Shown: positions 8,536 to 17,232, numbered from the stretch's first letter. The stretch: 46,971 nt of DNA from Streptomyces purpureus (GCF_014648195.1 NZ_BMQQ01000009.1:63813-110783), one strand, 5' to 3'. Numbers and translations: made by a program. The notes: generated from the letters alone by a model not told the origin.

Positions 8536-9471
8536 TCAGGCGAGGAGTCCGGAGGACTTCCACAGCGAGCGGCCGACGCCGCGCAGGACGCCGATGTCGT
8601 CGAGGAAGTCCGTCAGCCGCCGCGCCCCCGACTGCATGACCTCGCGGCGGTGGCCGCTCGCCTTCACCTGCGCGACGGCCTCACGGCGGTCCAGGCCGAC
8701 GTTCTCGTACACCTTCGGATTGACGAAGCAGGTGGAGAAGACCCGGGCGGCCTCGCCGCAGCTGATCCGGGTGAACTCCTGCTCCCAGCGCGGCGCGGTC
8801 ACCATCTGGCGGCGCAACTCCTCGCGGGCGTAGCGCACATGGCGGGCCTCCTCGACCACATGGATCCGGGTTACGCCGCGCACCAGGGTCTGGACGCGCT
8901 CGTCCGGGAAGGTCAGCCGCTGCATCCAGTCGAGGATCTCCTCGCCGAGGAGGGTGGCCGCGAACGAGCCGGGGGTGGTGGAGACGGTCTTCAGGACGCG
9001 CGCGAGGTTGTGGTACAGCCGGGGGACGGGGTAGGTCGGCGCGCCACCCTTCTGGATCATCCGGGCGAACATCATCGAATGGCGGCATTCGTCGGCTATT
9101 TCCGTGAGGGCGTAGCGGACGTGGTTGCTGGTGACGGACTTGTCGTAGATGTGCCGGACCAGCAGCTGCATCAGGATGATCTCGAACCAGATGCCGAGGG
9201 AGGCCAGCGACGCGGCCTCGTGGCGCGCGAGGTCCAGGCGCTGGTCCTCGGACATCTTCTTCCACAGCGGTGTGTCGTAGAGGGAGACCAGCTCCGGTGG
9301 CCAGAACCACTTGCCCTCCTCCAGGGGGGCGTCCCAGTCGAGCTCCTTGTCGGGGTCGAAGGAGTGCTTGGCGGAGGACTCGAGCAGTCGCTCGGCGACC
9401 TGCTCGCGGTCCCGCAGCGGGCCGAGCGCGTCACGCAGGACGGTCAGGTCGCGTTCGGTCACGGTCGTCAT
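8536..9471 (-). CDS. AurF-like diiron oxygenase family protein
   Basis: A 311-residue protein of the AurF (p-aminobenzoate N-oxygenase) type non-haem diiron family. Metal-ligand motifs are visible: EIADECRHSMMF (ExxH type), LGEEILDW and HVVEEARHVRYA. AurF oxidises an aryl amine to a nitro group, but most chromosomal relatives are uncharacterised, so no reaction is assigned. The start is the ATG at 9471 (MTTVTERDLTV); an upstream ATG in the same frame at 9609 would run through the promoter region and is rejected. The gene is divergent from the ferritin-like gene at 9654 and followed by the TetR gene. Confidence 0.85.
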   Translation of the reverse strand: MTTVTERDLTVLRDALGPLRDREQVAERLLESSAKHSFDPDKELDWDAPLEEGKWFWPPELVSLYDTPLWKKMSEDQRLDLARHEAASLASLGIWFEIILMQLLVRHIYDKSVTSNHVRYALTEIADECRHSMMFARMIQKGGAPTYPVPRLYHNLARVLKTVSTTPGSFAATLLGEEILDWMQRLTFPDERVQTLVRGVTRIHVVEEARHVRYAREELRRQMVTAPRWEQEFTRISCGEAARVFSTCFVNPKVYENVGLDRREAVAQVKASGHRREVMQSGARRLTDFLDDIGVLRGVGRSLWKSSGLLA

Positions 9472-9513
9472 GGCGGAGTCCACCTCGTCCTTGGGGTTAC
9501 TCGGGGTTCGCGT

Positions 9514-9576
9514 CTTATGAGACTGCGTGTCAGTAAGCCCGTCAATCCCTTTCGCGCGACTTGTTGACCCCTTGTC
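9514..9576. promoter_or_regulatory. Candidate TetR operators between two divergent diiron genes
   Basis: Two imperfect palindromes share the core GACnnnnnGTC: one spans 9514-9537 with core 9521-9531, the other has core 9566-9576. They are 45 bp apart, and one arm of each matches GTCAnnAAG. A minus-strand -35-like TTGACG (9545-9540) lies just before the first palindrome, which would place that operator over the -10 region of the AurF-like gene; a plus-strand TTGACC (9564-9569) overlaps the second. The geometry suits repression of both directions by the adjacent TetR protein. This is pattern reading only; no binding data exist here. Confidence 0.35.
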
Positions 9577-9653
9577 TACCAACGTGTGAGCCTGCCAAGA
9601 GCCCGCCAAGTCCCCATCCGCGCGCGGAAGTCCGTGACCCGAAGGAGCCGTCA

Positions 9654-10760
9654 GTGTCGACGTACGACCTTTACACGAACGACCCGGGAGCCCCCGTCTG
9701 GCAGGTGCCCGCCGCCGGCGCGGCCCGCTTCAGCTGGGAGTACGACGACGGCAGGGACCGTCTCCTCGCCCTCTATCAGAAGGGCAAGGACAAGCAGTGG
9801 GACGGCGCCACCCGTATCGACTGGGACCTGGAGGTCGATCCGTACGACCCGCTCGGCGCGCCCGACGAGTCCCTCACGCTCCACGGCACCCGCCACTGGG
9901 CCAAGATGACCGACCAGGACAAGGGCGACCTGCGCCGGCACTACGCCTCCTGGCAGTTCAGCCAGTTCCTCCACGGCGAGCAGGGCGCGATGGTGTGCGC
10001 CGCCCGCATCGTCGAGTCCGTGCCCGACCTCGACGCCAAGTTCTACTCCGCGACCCAGACCATGGACGAGGCGCGGCACGCCGAGATCTACGGCCGCTTC
10101 CTGCGCGACAAGATAGGGATGCTCTACCCGATCAACGACAATCTCCAGGGGCTGCTCGGCGACACCCTGCGCGACTCCCGCTGGGACATGCCCTACCTCG
10201 GCATGCAGGTCCTGATCGAAGGCCTCGCGCTGGCCGCCTTCGGAATGATCCGGGACACCACGGACAAGCCGCTGCCCAAGCAGATCCTCGCCTACGTGAT
10301 GCAGGACGAGGCCCGCCACGTGGCCTTCGGCCGGATGGCGCTGCGCGACTACTACCGCCAGCTCACCGACGCCGAGCTGCGTGAACGCGAGGAGTTCGTC
10401 ATCGAGGGCTGCTATCTGATGCGCGACCGGCTGCGCGGCGTCGAGGTGCTCGAGAACTTCGGCATCCCGAGGAAGGAGGCCGAGCAGTACGCCGAGCAGT
10501 CCGAGTTCCTCGCTCTCTTCCGCAAGCTGCTGTTCAGCCGGATCGTGCCGTGCGTCAAGGACATCGGCCTGTGGGGCGAGCGCCTCCAGAAGGCCTATCT
10601 GGACATGGGCGTCTTCGACCTCGGCGACTCCAACCTCGACCTGCTGATGAAGGAGGATGAGGAGATCGCCGAACGCCTCGACCGCGAGCGGTTCGCCGCA
10701 GAGGAGGACGCTCGGGTCGCGGAGGTGCGCAGGACCATCGAGGAGGGCGCCACGACGTAG
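9654..10760 (+). CDS. Ferritin-like / ribonucleotide-reductase R2-like diiron protein
   Basis: A 368-residue protein. The start is the GTG at 9654, preceded by gaaggag at 9641-9647; the open frame further upstream lacks such a site. It has the four-helix diiron signature: Glu109 in HGEQGAM, Glu139-xx-His142 in DEARHAE, a later EGLALAAFG and a second DEARHVAFG. That pattern is shared by R2-like oxidases and other ferritin-like enzymes. It is divergent from the AurF-like gene across a 182-bp control region, so the two are probably expressed together. The reaction is unknown; no partner reductase or R1 subunit is nearby. Confidence 0.8.
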   Translation: MSTYDLYTNDPGAPVWQVPAAGAARFSWEYDDGRDRLLALYQKGKDKQWDGATRIDWDLEVDPYDPLGAPDESLTLHGTRHWAKMTDQDKGDLRRHYASWQFSQFLHGEQGAMVCAARIVESVPDLDAKFYSATQTMDEARHAEIYGRFLRDKIGMLYPINDNLQGLLGDTLRDSRWDMPYLGMQVLIEGLALAAFGMIRDTTDKPLPKQILAYVMQDEARHVAFGRMALRDYYRQLTDAELREREEFVIEGCYLMRDRLRGVEVLENFGIPRKEAEQYAEQSEFLALFRKLLFSRIVPCVKDIGLWGERLQKAYLDMGVFDLGDSNLDLLMKEDEEIAERLDRERFAAEEDARVAEVRRTIEEGATT

Positions 10761-10795
10761 TGAGGGGGTCACGTGGCGGCGCGCGGGTCGTGCCG

Positions 10796-10801
10796 TAGGT
10801 T
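10796..10801 (+). promoter_or_regulatory. Probable -10 element of a leaderless transcript
   Basis: TAGGTT (TAnnnT) lies exactly 6 nt before the ATG at 10808, the spacing typical of leaderless Streptomyces mRNAs that start at the initiation codon. The intervening gcgggg is too close to serve as an ordinary ribosome binding site. No convincing -35 is seen. Confidence 0.45.
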
Positions 10802-10807
10802 GCGGGG

Positions 10808-11611
10808 ATGACCACGCCGCCGCAGCCGCCGTACCACCCGCAGCCCCAGGGCTACCCGCAGCCCGCGCCCGCTCCCGGTCCGTACGGCCCGCCGCAGGGC
10901 ATGCAGCCGCAGCCGTTCCCGCAGCAGTACCCGGGCCAGGGCGGCTGGGGCGGGCCGCCGATGGGGCCGCCGCCGAAGAAGAAGCGGACCGGGCTCGTCG
11001 TCGGCATCGTGGCCGGGGCCCTGGTGCTGCTCGGCGGGCTCGGCTACGGCGTCTACGCCCTGCTCGACGCCGCCTCCGGCGCCTCCAGGCCCTTCCCCGA
11101 GGCCAAGTACAGCCTCACCGTGCAGAAGACGCTCCTCGACGGCGAGTACAAGCTCCTCAGCGACGTCTCCAAGACCGAGGGCAAGGAGGTCGAGGACACG
11201 TACGACCCGAGCGTGCGCGACGCGAAGGCCGCCATCGCCCAGTACCAGGGCGCCTCCGAATCCGTGCTCGTCGTCTCCGGCTTCCACGGCCGTCTCAAGG
11301 ACCCGGAGAACACCCGCAAGCAGATCCTCAAGGGTGCCGTCACCGACAAGGGCACCACCGTCGTCGTCCGGCCCAAGGACTTCAAGCCCGCCGGCTCCGA
11401 CACCACGGTCACCTGCCAGGTCGCCCGCACCAAGGACGGCGGCATGGAGAGCACCTTCCCCATGTGCGCCTGGGGCGACGACAACACCGCCTCCTTCGTC
11501 GCGATCATCACCCCCGAGATCGCCCGGCAGAACCCCAAGGAGGTCGACCTGGCCAAGCTCGCCGACCAGACGGCCAAGGTCCGCGACGAGATGCGCACCC
11601 CGATCGGCTGA
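10808..11611 (+). CDS. Proline-rich single-pass membrane protein, unknown function
   Basis: A 267-residue protein. Residues 1-55 are rich in Pro, Gln, Gly and Tyr (PPQPPYHPQPQGY...) and cytoplasmic by charge. A basic KKKRTG stop-transfer signal precedes one membrane helix (about 61-82, LVVGIVAGALVLLGGLGYGVY). The remaining 180 residues form a predicted extracytoplasmic domain with two cysteines (in VTCQVA and PMCAWG) that could form a disulphide. Such Pro/Gln-N-terminus single-pass proteins are common in Streptomyces and mostly uncharacterised. It is followed by a perfect hairpin terminator at 11642-11681. Confidence 0.75.
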   Translation: MTTPPQPPYHPQPQGYPQPAPAPGPYGPPQGMQPQPFPQQYPGQGGWGGPPMGPPPKKKRTGLVVGIVAGALVLLGGLGYGVYALLDAASGASRPFPEAKYSLTVQKTLLDGEYKLLSDVSKTEGKEVEDTYDPSVRDAKAAIAQYQGASESVLVVSGFHGRLKDPENTRKQILKGAVTDKGTTVVVRPKDFKPAGSDTTVTCQVARTKDGGMESTFPMCAWGDDNTASFVAIITPEIARQNPKEVDLAKLADQTAKVRDEMRTPIG

Positions 11612-11968
11612 CGGGCCCACCGGGCGGCGCGGACGACGCCTCGCCGATGGGCGCCCCGACGCCGCGGGGCGCCCATCGGCGGTAGGCCTCCGGCCGCGGT
11701 GCCGGTGGGGCGGGGCGACACCTCGCCGACGGGCGCTCGACGTCGCGGGGCCCATCGGTCGCCGAAGGCCGGCGAGCGGGCGCGTCGACGCCGACGCTAA
11801 CGTCGTCCCGCCGACGGCTTCGGCGGCGCCTGCCGGGGCATGTGCCCGCACAGGCGACGAGCGTGCCCATCGACGCCGACGTCGTGCGGTCTCCGACAGC
11901 TTCGGAGGCATCCACGAGGGCCTGGCCCAACTCGCCGTGCACCGCCTCCGGCAGGCGACGGGCGGCAC
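11612..11968. other. 357-bp gene-free region with repeated hairpin-like sequence
   Basis: No convincing gene lies between the convergent stops at 11611 and 11969. The stretch starts with a perfect terminator hairpin (11642-11681). A diverged second copy of the same sequence follows at about 11717-11760 (cctcgccgacgggcg ... gggcccatcgg). A second pair of related blocks follows at about 11784-11833 and 11870-11918, both reading tcgacgccgacg ... ttcgg. The region looks like tandemly duplicated, decaying intergenic repeats. Confidence 0.6.
11642..11681. terminator. Perfect 16-bp hairpin terminator between convergent genes
   Basis: Arms 11642-11657 and 11666-11681 are perfect reverse complements (cgccgatgggcgcccc and its complement) with an 8-nt loop and no T-tract, as is usual in Streptomyces. 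It lies between the membrane protein gene (+) and the penicillin-binding protein gene (-) and would work in both directions. Confidence 0.8.
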
Positions 11969-13432
11969 TCACCTCGGCAGCCGCAGCGCCTCCTCCATCA
12001 CCTCGCGTGCGATCGGCGCCGCGCTGCCGCCGCCGCTGATGTCCGCCCGGTTCGCGGACGCGTCCTCCACGACGACGGCCACCGCCACCGCCGGCTGCGC
12101 CTGGCCCTCCGCCTGCGCCCAGGCGATGAACCAGGCGTACGGGGTGCCGGTGTTGCCGAGCCCGTGCTGTGCGGTGCCGGTCTTGCCGCCGACCCGCGCG
12201 CCCGGGATCGCCGCGTTCGCCCCCGTGCCGTCCTTCACCGCCTCGACCATCATCCGCTGGAGCCGCCCGGCCGTGGACGGCTGCATCGCCTGACGGTACG
12301 TACGCCGCCCCCAACGGCGTACCGTCAGCCCGCCCGCGGTCGTGGTCCGCTCCACCAGGTGCGGCTGCGCGATCTCCCCGTTGTTGGCGACGGCCGCCGC
12401 GACCATCGCCATCTGGAGCGGTGTCGCGGCCGTGTCGAACTGGCCGATGGCGGAGAGTGCCAGCTGGTCGTCGCTCATTCGCGTGTCGAAGTTGGACTTC
12501 GCCACCCCGGACGGGATCCGCAGCCCGGTGTCGTTGAAGCCGAACCGCCCCACCGCCTCCACCATCCCCGGCAGCCCCACCCGCACCCCGAGATGCGCCA
12601 TCACGCTGTTGCACGACCAGCGGATCGCGTACGACAGCGAGGCGTTGCCGCAGCCCGGCACTTCGTTGGGCAGCACGCGCGTGGTGCCCGGCAGCAGATA
12701 CGGGTCGGGCGCGCCGGTCGGCGCGTCGATGTCGGTGACCACCCCGGCGTCCAGCGCCGCCGCCGCCGTCACGATCTTGAAGCTGGAGCCGGGCGGATAC
12801 GTCTGGCGGATCGCGCGGTTCAGCATCGGCTGCTCCGGCGCCGCGTTCAGCCGCGCCCAGGCGTCGGCGACCGGGGCGCCGGTGCCGGAGAGCACCCCCG
12901 GGTCGTACGACGGGCTGCTGACCAGCGCCAGGATCTTGCCGCTGGACGGTTCGATCGCGGCCACTGCCCCGCGCCTGCCGGCGAGTCCGCGGTAGGCGGC
13001 CTTCTGCATCGGCGCCCTGATGGTGGTGACCGCGTCCCCGCCGGGCCGCCGCCCACGGCTGAGGTCGGACCAGAACGGGAACGGCGCGAGCAGCGGGTCG
13101 GTGCCGGAGAGGACGTCGTCCTCGGCGTTCTCGACCAGCGTCGTGCCGTACGTCTGGGAGGCGTAGCCGGTGACGGGGGCGTACAGCGGGCCGTCCTTGT
13201 AGGTGCGCTCGTAGCGCAGCTGTTCGGCGCTGTCCCGGGAGCCGGTGACCGGTCTGCCGTCGACGACGATCTCCCCGCGCGGCTGCTCGTAACGGACGAT
13301 CGCCTGACGGCGGTTGGCCGGATTGCTGTCCAGCGCCTCGGCCTGGAACAGCTGGATCCGGGCGGCGTTGACCAGCAGCGCGACCAGGAGCAGCAGGCAG
13401 AGCGCCGCGGCCCGCCGGATGTAGCGGATCAC
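11969..13432 (-). CDS. Class B penicillin-binding protein (peptidoglycan transpeptidase)
   Basis: A 487-residue PBP2/PbpA-type transpeptidase that cross-links peptidoglycan outside the membrane. A short cytoplasmic start MIRYIRRAA precedes one membrane anchor (about 8-22). The N-terminal dimerisation region includes PRGEIVVDGRPV. The catalytic domain has all three motifs: SSFK (Ser216, Lys219), SCN (273-275) and KTGT (417-420). Its ATG overlaps the stop of the FtsW-family gene (13429-13432, ATGA), giving the usual SEDS glycosyltransferase/PBP transpeptidase pair. In Streptomyces this pair is additional to the division-cluster FtsW/FtsI and is linked to growth and sporulation wall synthesis; the exact stage is not readable here. 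Confidence 0.92.
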   Translation of the reverse strand: MIRYIRRAAALCLLLLVALLVNAARIQLFQAEALDSNPANRRQAIVRYEQPRGEIVVDGRPVTGSRDSAEQLRYERTYKDGPLYAPVTGYASQTYGTTLVENAEDDVLSGTDPLLAPFPFWSDLSRGRRPGGDAVTTIRAPMQKAAYRGLAGRRGAVAAIEPSSGKILALVSSPSYDPGVLSGTGAPVADAWARLNAAPEQPMLNRAIRQTYPPGSSFKIVTAAAALDAGVVTDIDAPTGAPDPYLLPGTTRVLPNEVPGCGNASLSYAIRWSCNSVMAHLGVRVGLPGMVEAVGRFGFNDTGLRIPSGVAKSNFDTRMSDDQLALSAIGQFDTAATPLQMAMVAAAVANNGEIAQPHLVERTTTAGGLTVRRWGRRTYRQAMQPSTAGRLQRMMVEAVKDGTGANAAIPGARVGGKTGTAQHGLGNTGTPYAWFIAWAQAEGQAQPAVAVAVVVEDASANRADISGGGSAAPIAREVMEEALRLPR

Positions 13433-14808
13433 CGCTCGGCCTCCACGGCGGCGGCGATGACACCGGTCTCCACGGCATCGGGCACGGGCGCGCGGGCGAA
13501 GTCGCTGACCCGGATCAGCAGCGCGATGATGACCCAGTTGGTGACCACGGACGAACCTCCCTGGGCGAGGAACGGCATGGCCATCCCGGTCAGCGGGATC
13601 AGGCCCGTCACCCCGCCCGCGATCACGAAGACCTGGAGCGCCAGGATCGAGGCGAGCCCGATGGCGAGGAGCCGGCCGAAGGGATCGCGCAGCGACAGGC
13701 CGGCGCGGTAGCCGCGGGCCACCAGCAGTGCGTACAGCAGGAACAGCGCGGTGAGCCCGACAAGGCCGAGCTCCTCACCCGCGGTGGCCAGGATGAAGTC
13801 CGATTTGGCGGCGAAGCCGATCAGAATGGAGTGCCCGAGCCCGAGGCCGGTGCCGAGCATCCCGCCGGCGGCGAACGCGAACAGCGACTGGGCGAGCTGG
13901 CCCGGGCCCTGCCCGGCCTCGATCGAGGCGTACGGGTCGAGCCAGTCCTCGACCCGGCTGTGCACATGGGGTTCGAGGGAGCCGACGGCGAACGCGCCGA
14001 CGGCGGCGAGCAGCAGCCCGACGGCGATCCAGCCGGTGCGCCCGGTCGCCACGTACAGCATGATCACGAACAGTCCGAAGAAGAGCAGCGAGGTGCCGAG
14101 GTCCCGTTCGAGGACCAGCACCACGACGCTCAGCAGCCAGATTGTGACGATCGGGCCGAGGACCCGGCCGGTGGGCAGCTGGAGCCGCCAGACCTTGCGG
14201 CCGGTGTACGCGAGGGCGTTGTGGCTGGCGGCGAGGTACGCGGCGAAGAAGACGGCGAGCAGGATCTTGGCGAACTCCCCGGGCTGGAAGGAGAATCCGC
14301 CGATCCGGATCCAGATCTTGGCCCCGTTCACCGCCGGGAAGAAGATCGGCACGATCATCAGCACGAGCGCGGTGACCATGGAGAGGTACGCGTACCGCTG
14401 GAGCACCCGGTGGTCGCGCAGCGCCAGGACGACCGCGATGAACAGCGCCACCCCCAGCGTCGACCAGATCAGCTGGGTGGGCGCGGCCTCGTCCCGGGGC
14501 GTCTCCAGGTCGAGCCGGTAGATCAGTACGAGCCCCAGGCCGTTGAGGAGGACCGCGATCGGCAGCAGCAGCGGATCCGCGTACGGCGCCCGCAGCCGCA
14601 CCGCGAGGTGCGCGACGAGCGCGAGCATGCCGAGACCGGCGCCGTATCCGGCCACGTCGGGCGGGACGGCGTCGCTGCGGGCGAGGCCGACGGCGGCGTA
14701 GCCGAAGACCGAGATGAGCACGGCGCAGACGAGGAGGGAGAGTTCCACCCCGCGCCGGTTGGTCGGGCGCGGTGCGGGTGGGGGAGCGCCCGCCGTCGAT
14801 GCGGTCAT
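13429..14808 (-). CDS. FtsW/RodA/SpoVE family peptidoglycan glycosyltransferase
   Basis: A 459-residue polytopic SEDS protein. I choose the ATG at 14808 (MTASTAGAPPP); a TTG three codons upstream is also open. About ten membrane segments follow a roughly 20-residue cytoplasmic N-terminus. Family signatures include GAKIWIRIGGFSFQPGEFAKI and, near the end, VTGLIPLTGMAMPFLAQGGSS. SEDS proteins polymerise lipid II into glycan strands together with a cognate class B PBP, here encoded immediately downstream with a 4-nt overlap. The product is slightly longer than E. coli FtsW or RodA because of the N-terminus. It is one of several SEDS paralogues expected in Streptomyces. Confidence 0.93.
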   Translation of the reverse strand: MTASTAGAPPPAPRPTNRRGVELSLLVCAVLISVFGYAAVGLARSDAVPPDVAGYGAGLGMLALVAHLAVRLRAPYADPLLLPIAVLLNGLGLVLIYRLDLETPRDEAAPTQLIWSTLGVALFIAVVLALRDHRVLQRYAYLSMVTALVLMIVPIFFPAVNGAKIWIRIGGFSFQPGEFAKILLAVFFAAYLAASHNALAYTGRKVWRLQLPTGRVLGPIVTIWLLSVVVLVLERDLGTSLLFFGLFVIMLYVATGRTGWIAVGLLLAAVGAFAVGSLEPHVHSRVEDWLDPYASIEAGQGPGQLAQSLFAFAAGGMLGTGLGLGHSILIGFAAKSDFILATAGEELGLVGLTALFLLYALLVARGYRAGLSLRDPFGRLLAIGLASILALQVFVIAGGVTGLIPLTGMAMPFLAQGGSSVVTNWVIIALLIRVSDFARAPVPDAVETGVIAAAVEAER

Positions 14809-14835
14809 GGTCCGCAACGTAGCAAGCGGTAAGCC

Positions 14836-16206
14836 TTATGTCCCTTTATGTGACGGTGTGCCGCTGTTGTGGGCGGAGGAGGGTGACGGGTCGTCCGGTG
14901 GGCCGTCCTCGTCGGGCGCGGCGAACCGCACGTACTCCGGCAGCGTCAGCCGCGCCTCGGCCCCGCCGTCGGGCGCGTTGGCGAAGACCAGCTCCGCGCC
15001 GATCACGGACGTCTGGCCCACCGCGATGGTCAGCCCCAGACCGTGTCCCTTGCTGCCGCTCTCCGTGCGGAACCGCTGCGGGCCGCTCTCCAGCAGGTAC
15101 GCCGGATAGCCCGGCCCGTGGTCGCGGACCCGCACCACCGGGCCGTCCACGGTCACCTCCACGGGCGCGGCGCCGTGCTTGTGCGCGTTGGCGATGAGGT
15201 TGCCCAGCACCCGTTCCAGCCGCCGCTTGTCGGTCTCGACGGTCGCCTCCCGTACGACCGTGAGCCCGGTCGGTGTGCCGGAATACCGCACCACCCGCTC
15301 CACCAGCGGCCCCAGCGCGTGCACGGCCAGGTCCACCTTCTCGTTGCGGGCGTCAAGCCGGGAGATCTCCAATAGGTCCTCGGTGAGCGCGCGCATCGCC
15401 CGCACCCGGTCCTGGACGAGCTCGGCGGGCCGGCCGACGGGCAGCAGCTCCGCCGCCGCCGACAGGCCGGTCAGCGGGGTGCGCAGCTCGTGCGCCACGT
15501 CGGCGGTGAAACGCTGCTCGCTCTGCAGCTTGCGCTGGAGCGAGGAGGCCATGGTGTCCAGCGCGCCGGAGACCGTGGCCACCTCGTCCTGGGGCAGCGA
15601 AGGGTCCTTCGTCCGCGGGTCGTTGACGCGCGCGTCGAGGTCGCCCGCGCTGATCCGGCGGGCCACCGTCGCGGTCAGGTGCAGCCGCCGGGTCACCCGG
15701 GTCACGGCGAACGCGCCCACCAGCAGCGTCGCCCCGATGGCGAGCACCGACGAGCCCAGGATCGACCGGTCGAGGCCGGTGATCGTCCGGGCGCTCAGCG
15801 AGTAGTCGACCCGTACGGCCAGCGCCCGCCCGTCGGCCGGGCCCGCAGCCCACATCGTGGGGTGGCCCTCGTGGTCGGCGACGACCGTGCCGCGCCGCCC
15901 GCGCACCGCCAGCTCACGCAGCTCGGCCGGGAGCCCTTCGGGGTCCACGCCCGCGAACCGCGGCAGCGGCTCCCCCGACTCGTAGGAGCGGGTGACCTCC
16001 TCCAGCCGGTTGAGCGCCTTGTCCCGGGCGGTGTCGACGGTCTGCCGGGTCACCGACACATGCACGAGGGCGCCGAGCAGCGCCGCGAGGGCGCAGCACA
16101 TCACGGTGATGAAGACCGCGGCCTTCCAGGTCAGCGTCGCCGTCCAGGCGGGCAGCAGCCGCAGCACCCGGCGGCCGGCGCGGCGCCGGCGGCTGCGAGG
16201 GCTCAT
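14836..16206 (-). CDS. Sensor histidine kinase (no adjacent response regulator)
   Basis: A 456-residue HAMP/HisKA/HATPase kinase. A basic N-terminus leads to TM1 (about 28-50), an extracytoplasmic sensor loop of about 95 residues, TM2 (about 148-168), a HAMP linker, the phospho-acceptor His239 in FTADVAHELRTPLTGL, the N-box NLIANAHKHG, DHGPGY and GHGLGL. All catalytic motifs look intact. Its start overlaps the stop of the lipoprotein gene (ATGA, 16203-16206), so the two are made together. A response regulator normally flanks such a gene, but none is seen on either side. The pairing of an outer lipoprotein with a kinase resembles CseA/CseC of the sigma-E system in S. coelicolor. Confidence 0.9.
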   Translation of the reverse strand: MSPRSRRRRAGRRVLRLLPAWTATLTWKAAVFITVMCCALAALLGALVHVSVTRQTVDTARDKALNRLEEVTRSYESGEPLPRFAGVDPEGLPAELRELAVRGRRGTVVADHEGHPTMWAAGPADGRALAVRVDYSLSARTITGLDRSILGSSVLAIGATLLVGAFAVTRVTRRLHLTATVARRISAGDLDARVNDPRTKDPSLPQDEVATVSGALDTMASSLQRKLQSEQRFTADVAHELRTPLTGLSAAAELLPVGRPAELVQDRVRAMRALTEDLLEISRLDARNEKVDLAVHALGPLVERVVRYSGTPTGLTVVREATVETDKRRLERVLGNLIANAHKHGAAPVEVTVDGPVVRVRDHGPGYPAYLLESGPQRFRTESGSKGHGLGLTIAVGQTSVIGAELVFANAPDGGAEARLTLPEYVRFAAPDEDGPPDDPSPSSAHNSGTPSHKGT

Positions 16207-16979
16207 GAGCGGCCCGCCTTCGCGGCCGGGCTCTTCTCCGGAGCGGGGCTGGGATCCGGCTCCGGCTCCGCGGGCTCGGGGGCGCGGGAGGTGCCGGGCG
16301 GGTTCGGCTTGATCCGGATGATCTCGTCCCGGGTCGGCAGCATGGTCCGCTGCTGGTCGTCCCAGGACCAGTTGGTGCGGTACTCGTAGCCGGGGATGCC
16401 CGCCGAACCGACCCGCAGGATCAGATCCCGCCCGGCCAGCTCCACGCTGATCACCTGGTCGACCGTGGACATGATCCGGGTGAGCCCGCCGTTCTCGGCG
16501 AGGTAGACCCGCACACCCACCTGCTGGTCCGGCATGCGGATGCCGACGATCAGCTCGTCACGGCCGTTGCCGGTGAGATCGCGGTAGTACGGCTTGAGCA
16601 CCGGGCAGGCCCGCGGTTTCCGCTCGCACTCACCGAGCTGCTTGACCGTTTCCTCATAGACGCCGTCGGTGCCGCTGTACGTGTCGGGGTGCGCGTTCAC
16701 CTCGGCCCGCACCACCGCCACCGGGTCGACGGCGTGCACGTCGTTCCCCGGCGCCTTGATCCCCGGCACGCGCTCGGTGTCGCTCTCGCCGTAGTCGAGG
16801 GGAGGATCCGTCGCCGGAGGCAGATCCGGCCACAGCCGCACCGGCCCGACCGCCGTCGGGGTCGGTCCGGCACTCTGCAGCCCGCCGGCGTTGTCGCAGC
16901 CCGTGAGCAGCCCGAAGAGCAGCAGCGCAGCCGTGACCGGCAGCAGTGCGAGGCATATCGGGCGGCCGGAGGGGCGCAA
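16203..16979 (-). CDS. Secreted lipoprotein coupled to the histidine kinase (CseA-like arrangement)
   Basis: A 258-residue lipoprotein. The signal peptide ends in the lipobox LLTGC (Cys28). The mature part has a flexible Pro/Thr-rich start and one compact domain with two cysteines (GECERKPRACPVL) next to YYRDLTGNGRDELIVGI, an FG-GAP/EF-hand-like calcium-type motif. A disordered Pro/Glu tail follows. It is translationally coupled to the downstream histidine kinase gene, suggesting it modulates that kinase's sensor from outside the membrane, as CseA does for CseC; this is an analogy from gene order. A weak promoter is visible upstream (TGGACA, 19 nt, TAAGGT on the minus strand, about 17048-17078). 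Confidence 0.8.
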   Translation of the reverse strand: MRPSGRPICLALLPVTAALLLFGLLTGCDNAGGLQSAGPTPTAVGPVRLWPDLPPATDPPLDYGESDTERVPGIKAPGNDVHAVDPVAVVRAEVNAHPDTYSGTDGVYEETVKQLGECERKPRACPVLKPYYRDLTGNGRDELIVGIRMPDQQVGVRVYLAENGGLTRIMSTVDQVISVELAGRDLILRVGSAGIPGYEYRTNWSWDDQQRTMLPTRDEIIRIKPNPPGTSRAPEPAEPEPDPSPAPEKSPAAKAGRS

Positions 16980-17165
16980 GGTGCTCCTTGGGTGTCTCTC
17001 GGGTCTCTCGGGAGCCGGAGCTCCGGGCGGTCGGCCGCCCCGTAAACCTTATGCGGAGGTAAGTTCTCTTTGTCCAGTTGATAAACCGTGCGGACACGGA
17101 ACGTGGCCACCAGGCCGTCCGCCCGGCCGGGCGGAGTCGTGGCGCGCGCCCGGCACCACTGTGTA

Positions 17166-17228
17166 CCAGCCCCGCCGACCGGCCCCGCGGCCGCCCCCGC
17201 GACCGGTGAACCGGGCGGCCGGGGCTGG
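17166..17228 (-). terminator. Large hairpin terminator after the small secreted protein gene
   Basis: Arms 17166-17182 and 17211-17228 pair over about 16 bp (ccagccccg ... cggggctgg) with one bulge and one mismatch, and GC-rich sequence lies between. It lies just past the stop (17233) of the small secreted protein gene and upstream of the lipoprotein gene promoter. Confidence 0.6.
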
Positions 17229-17232
17229 TGGG

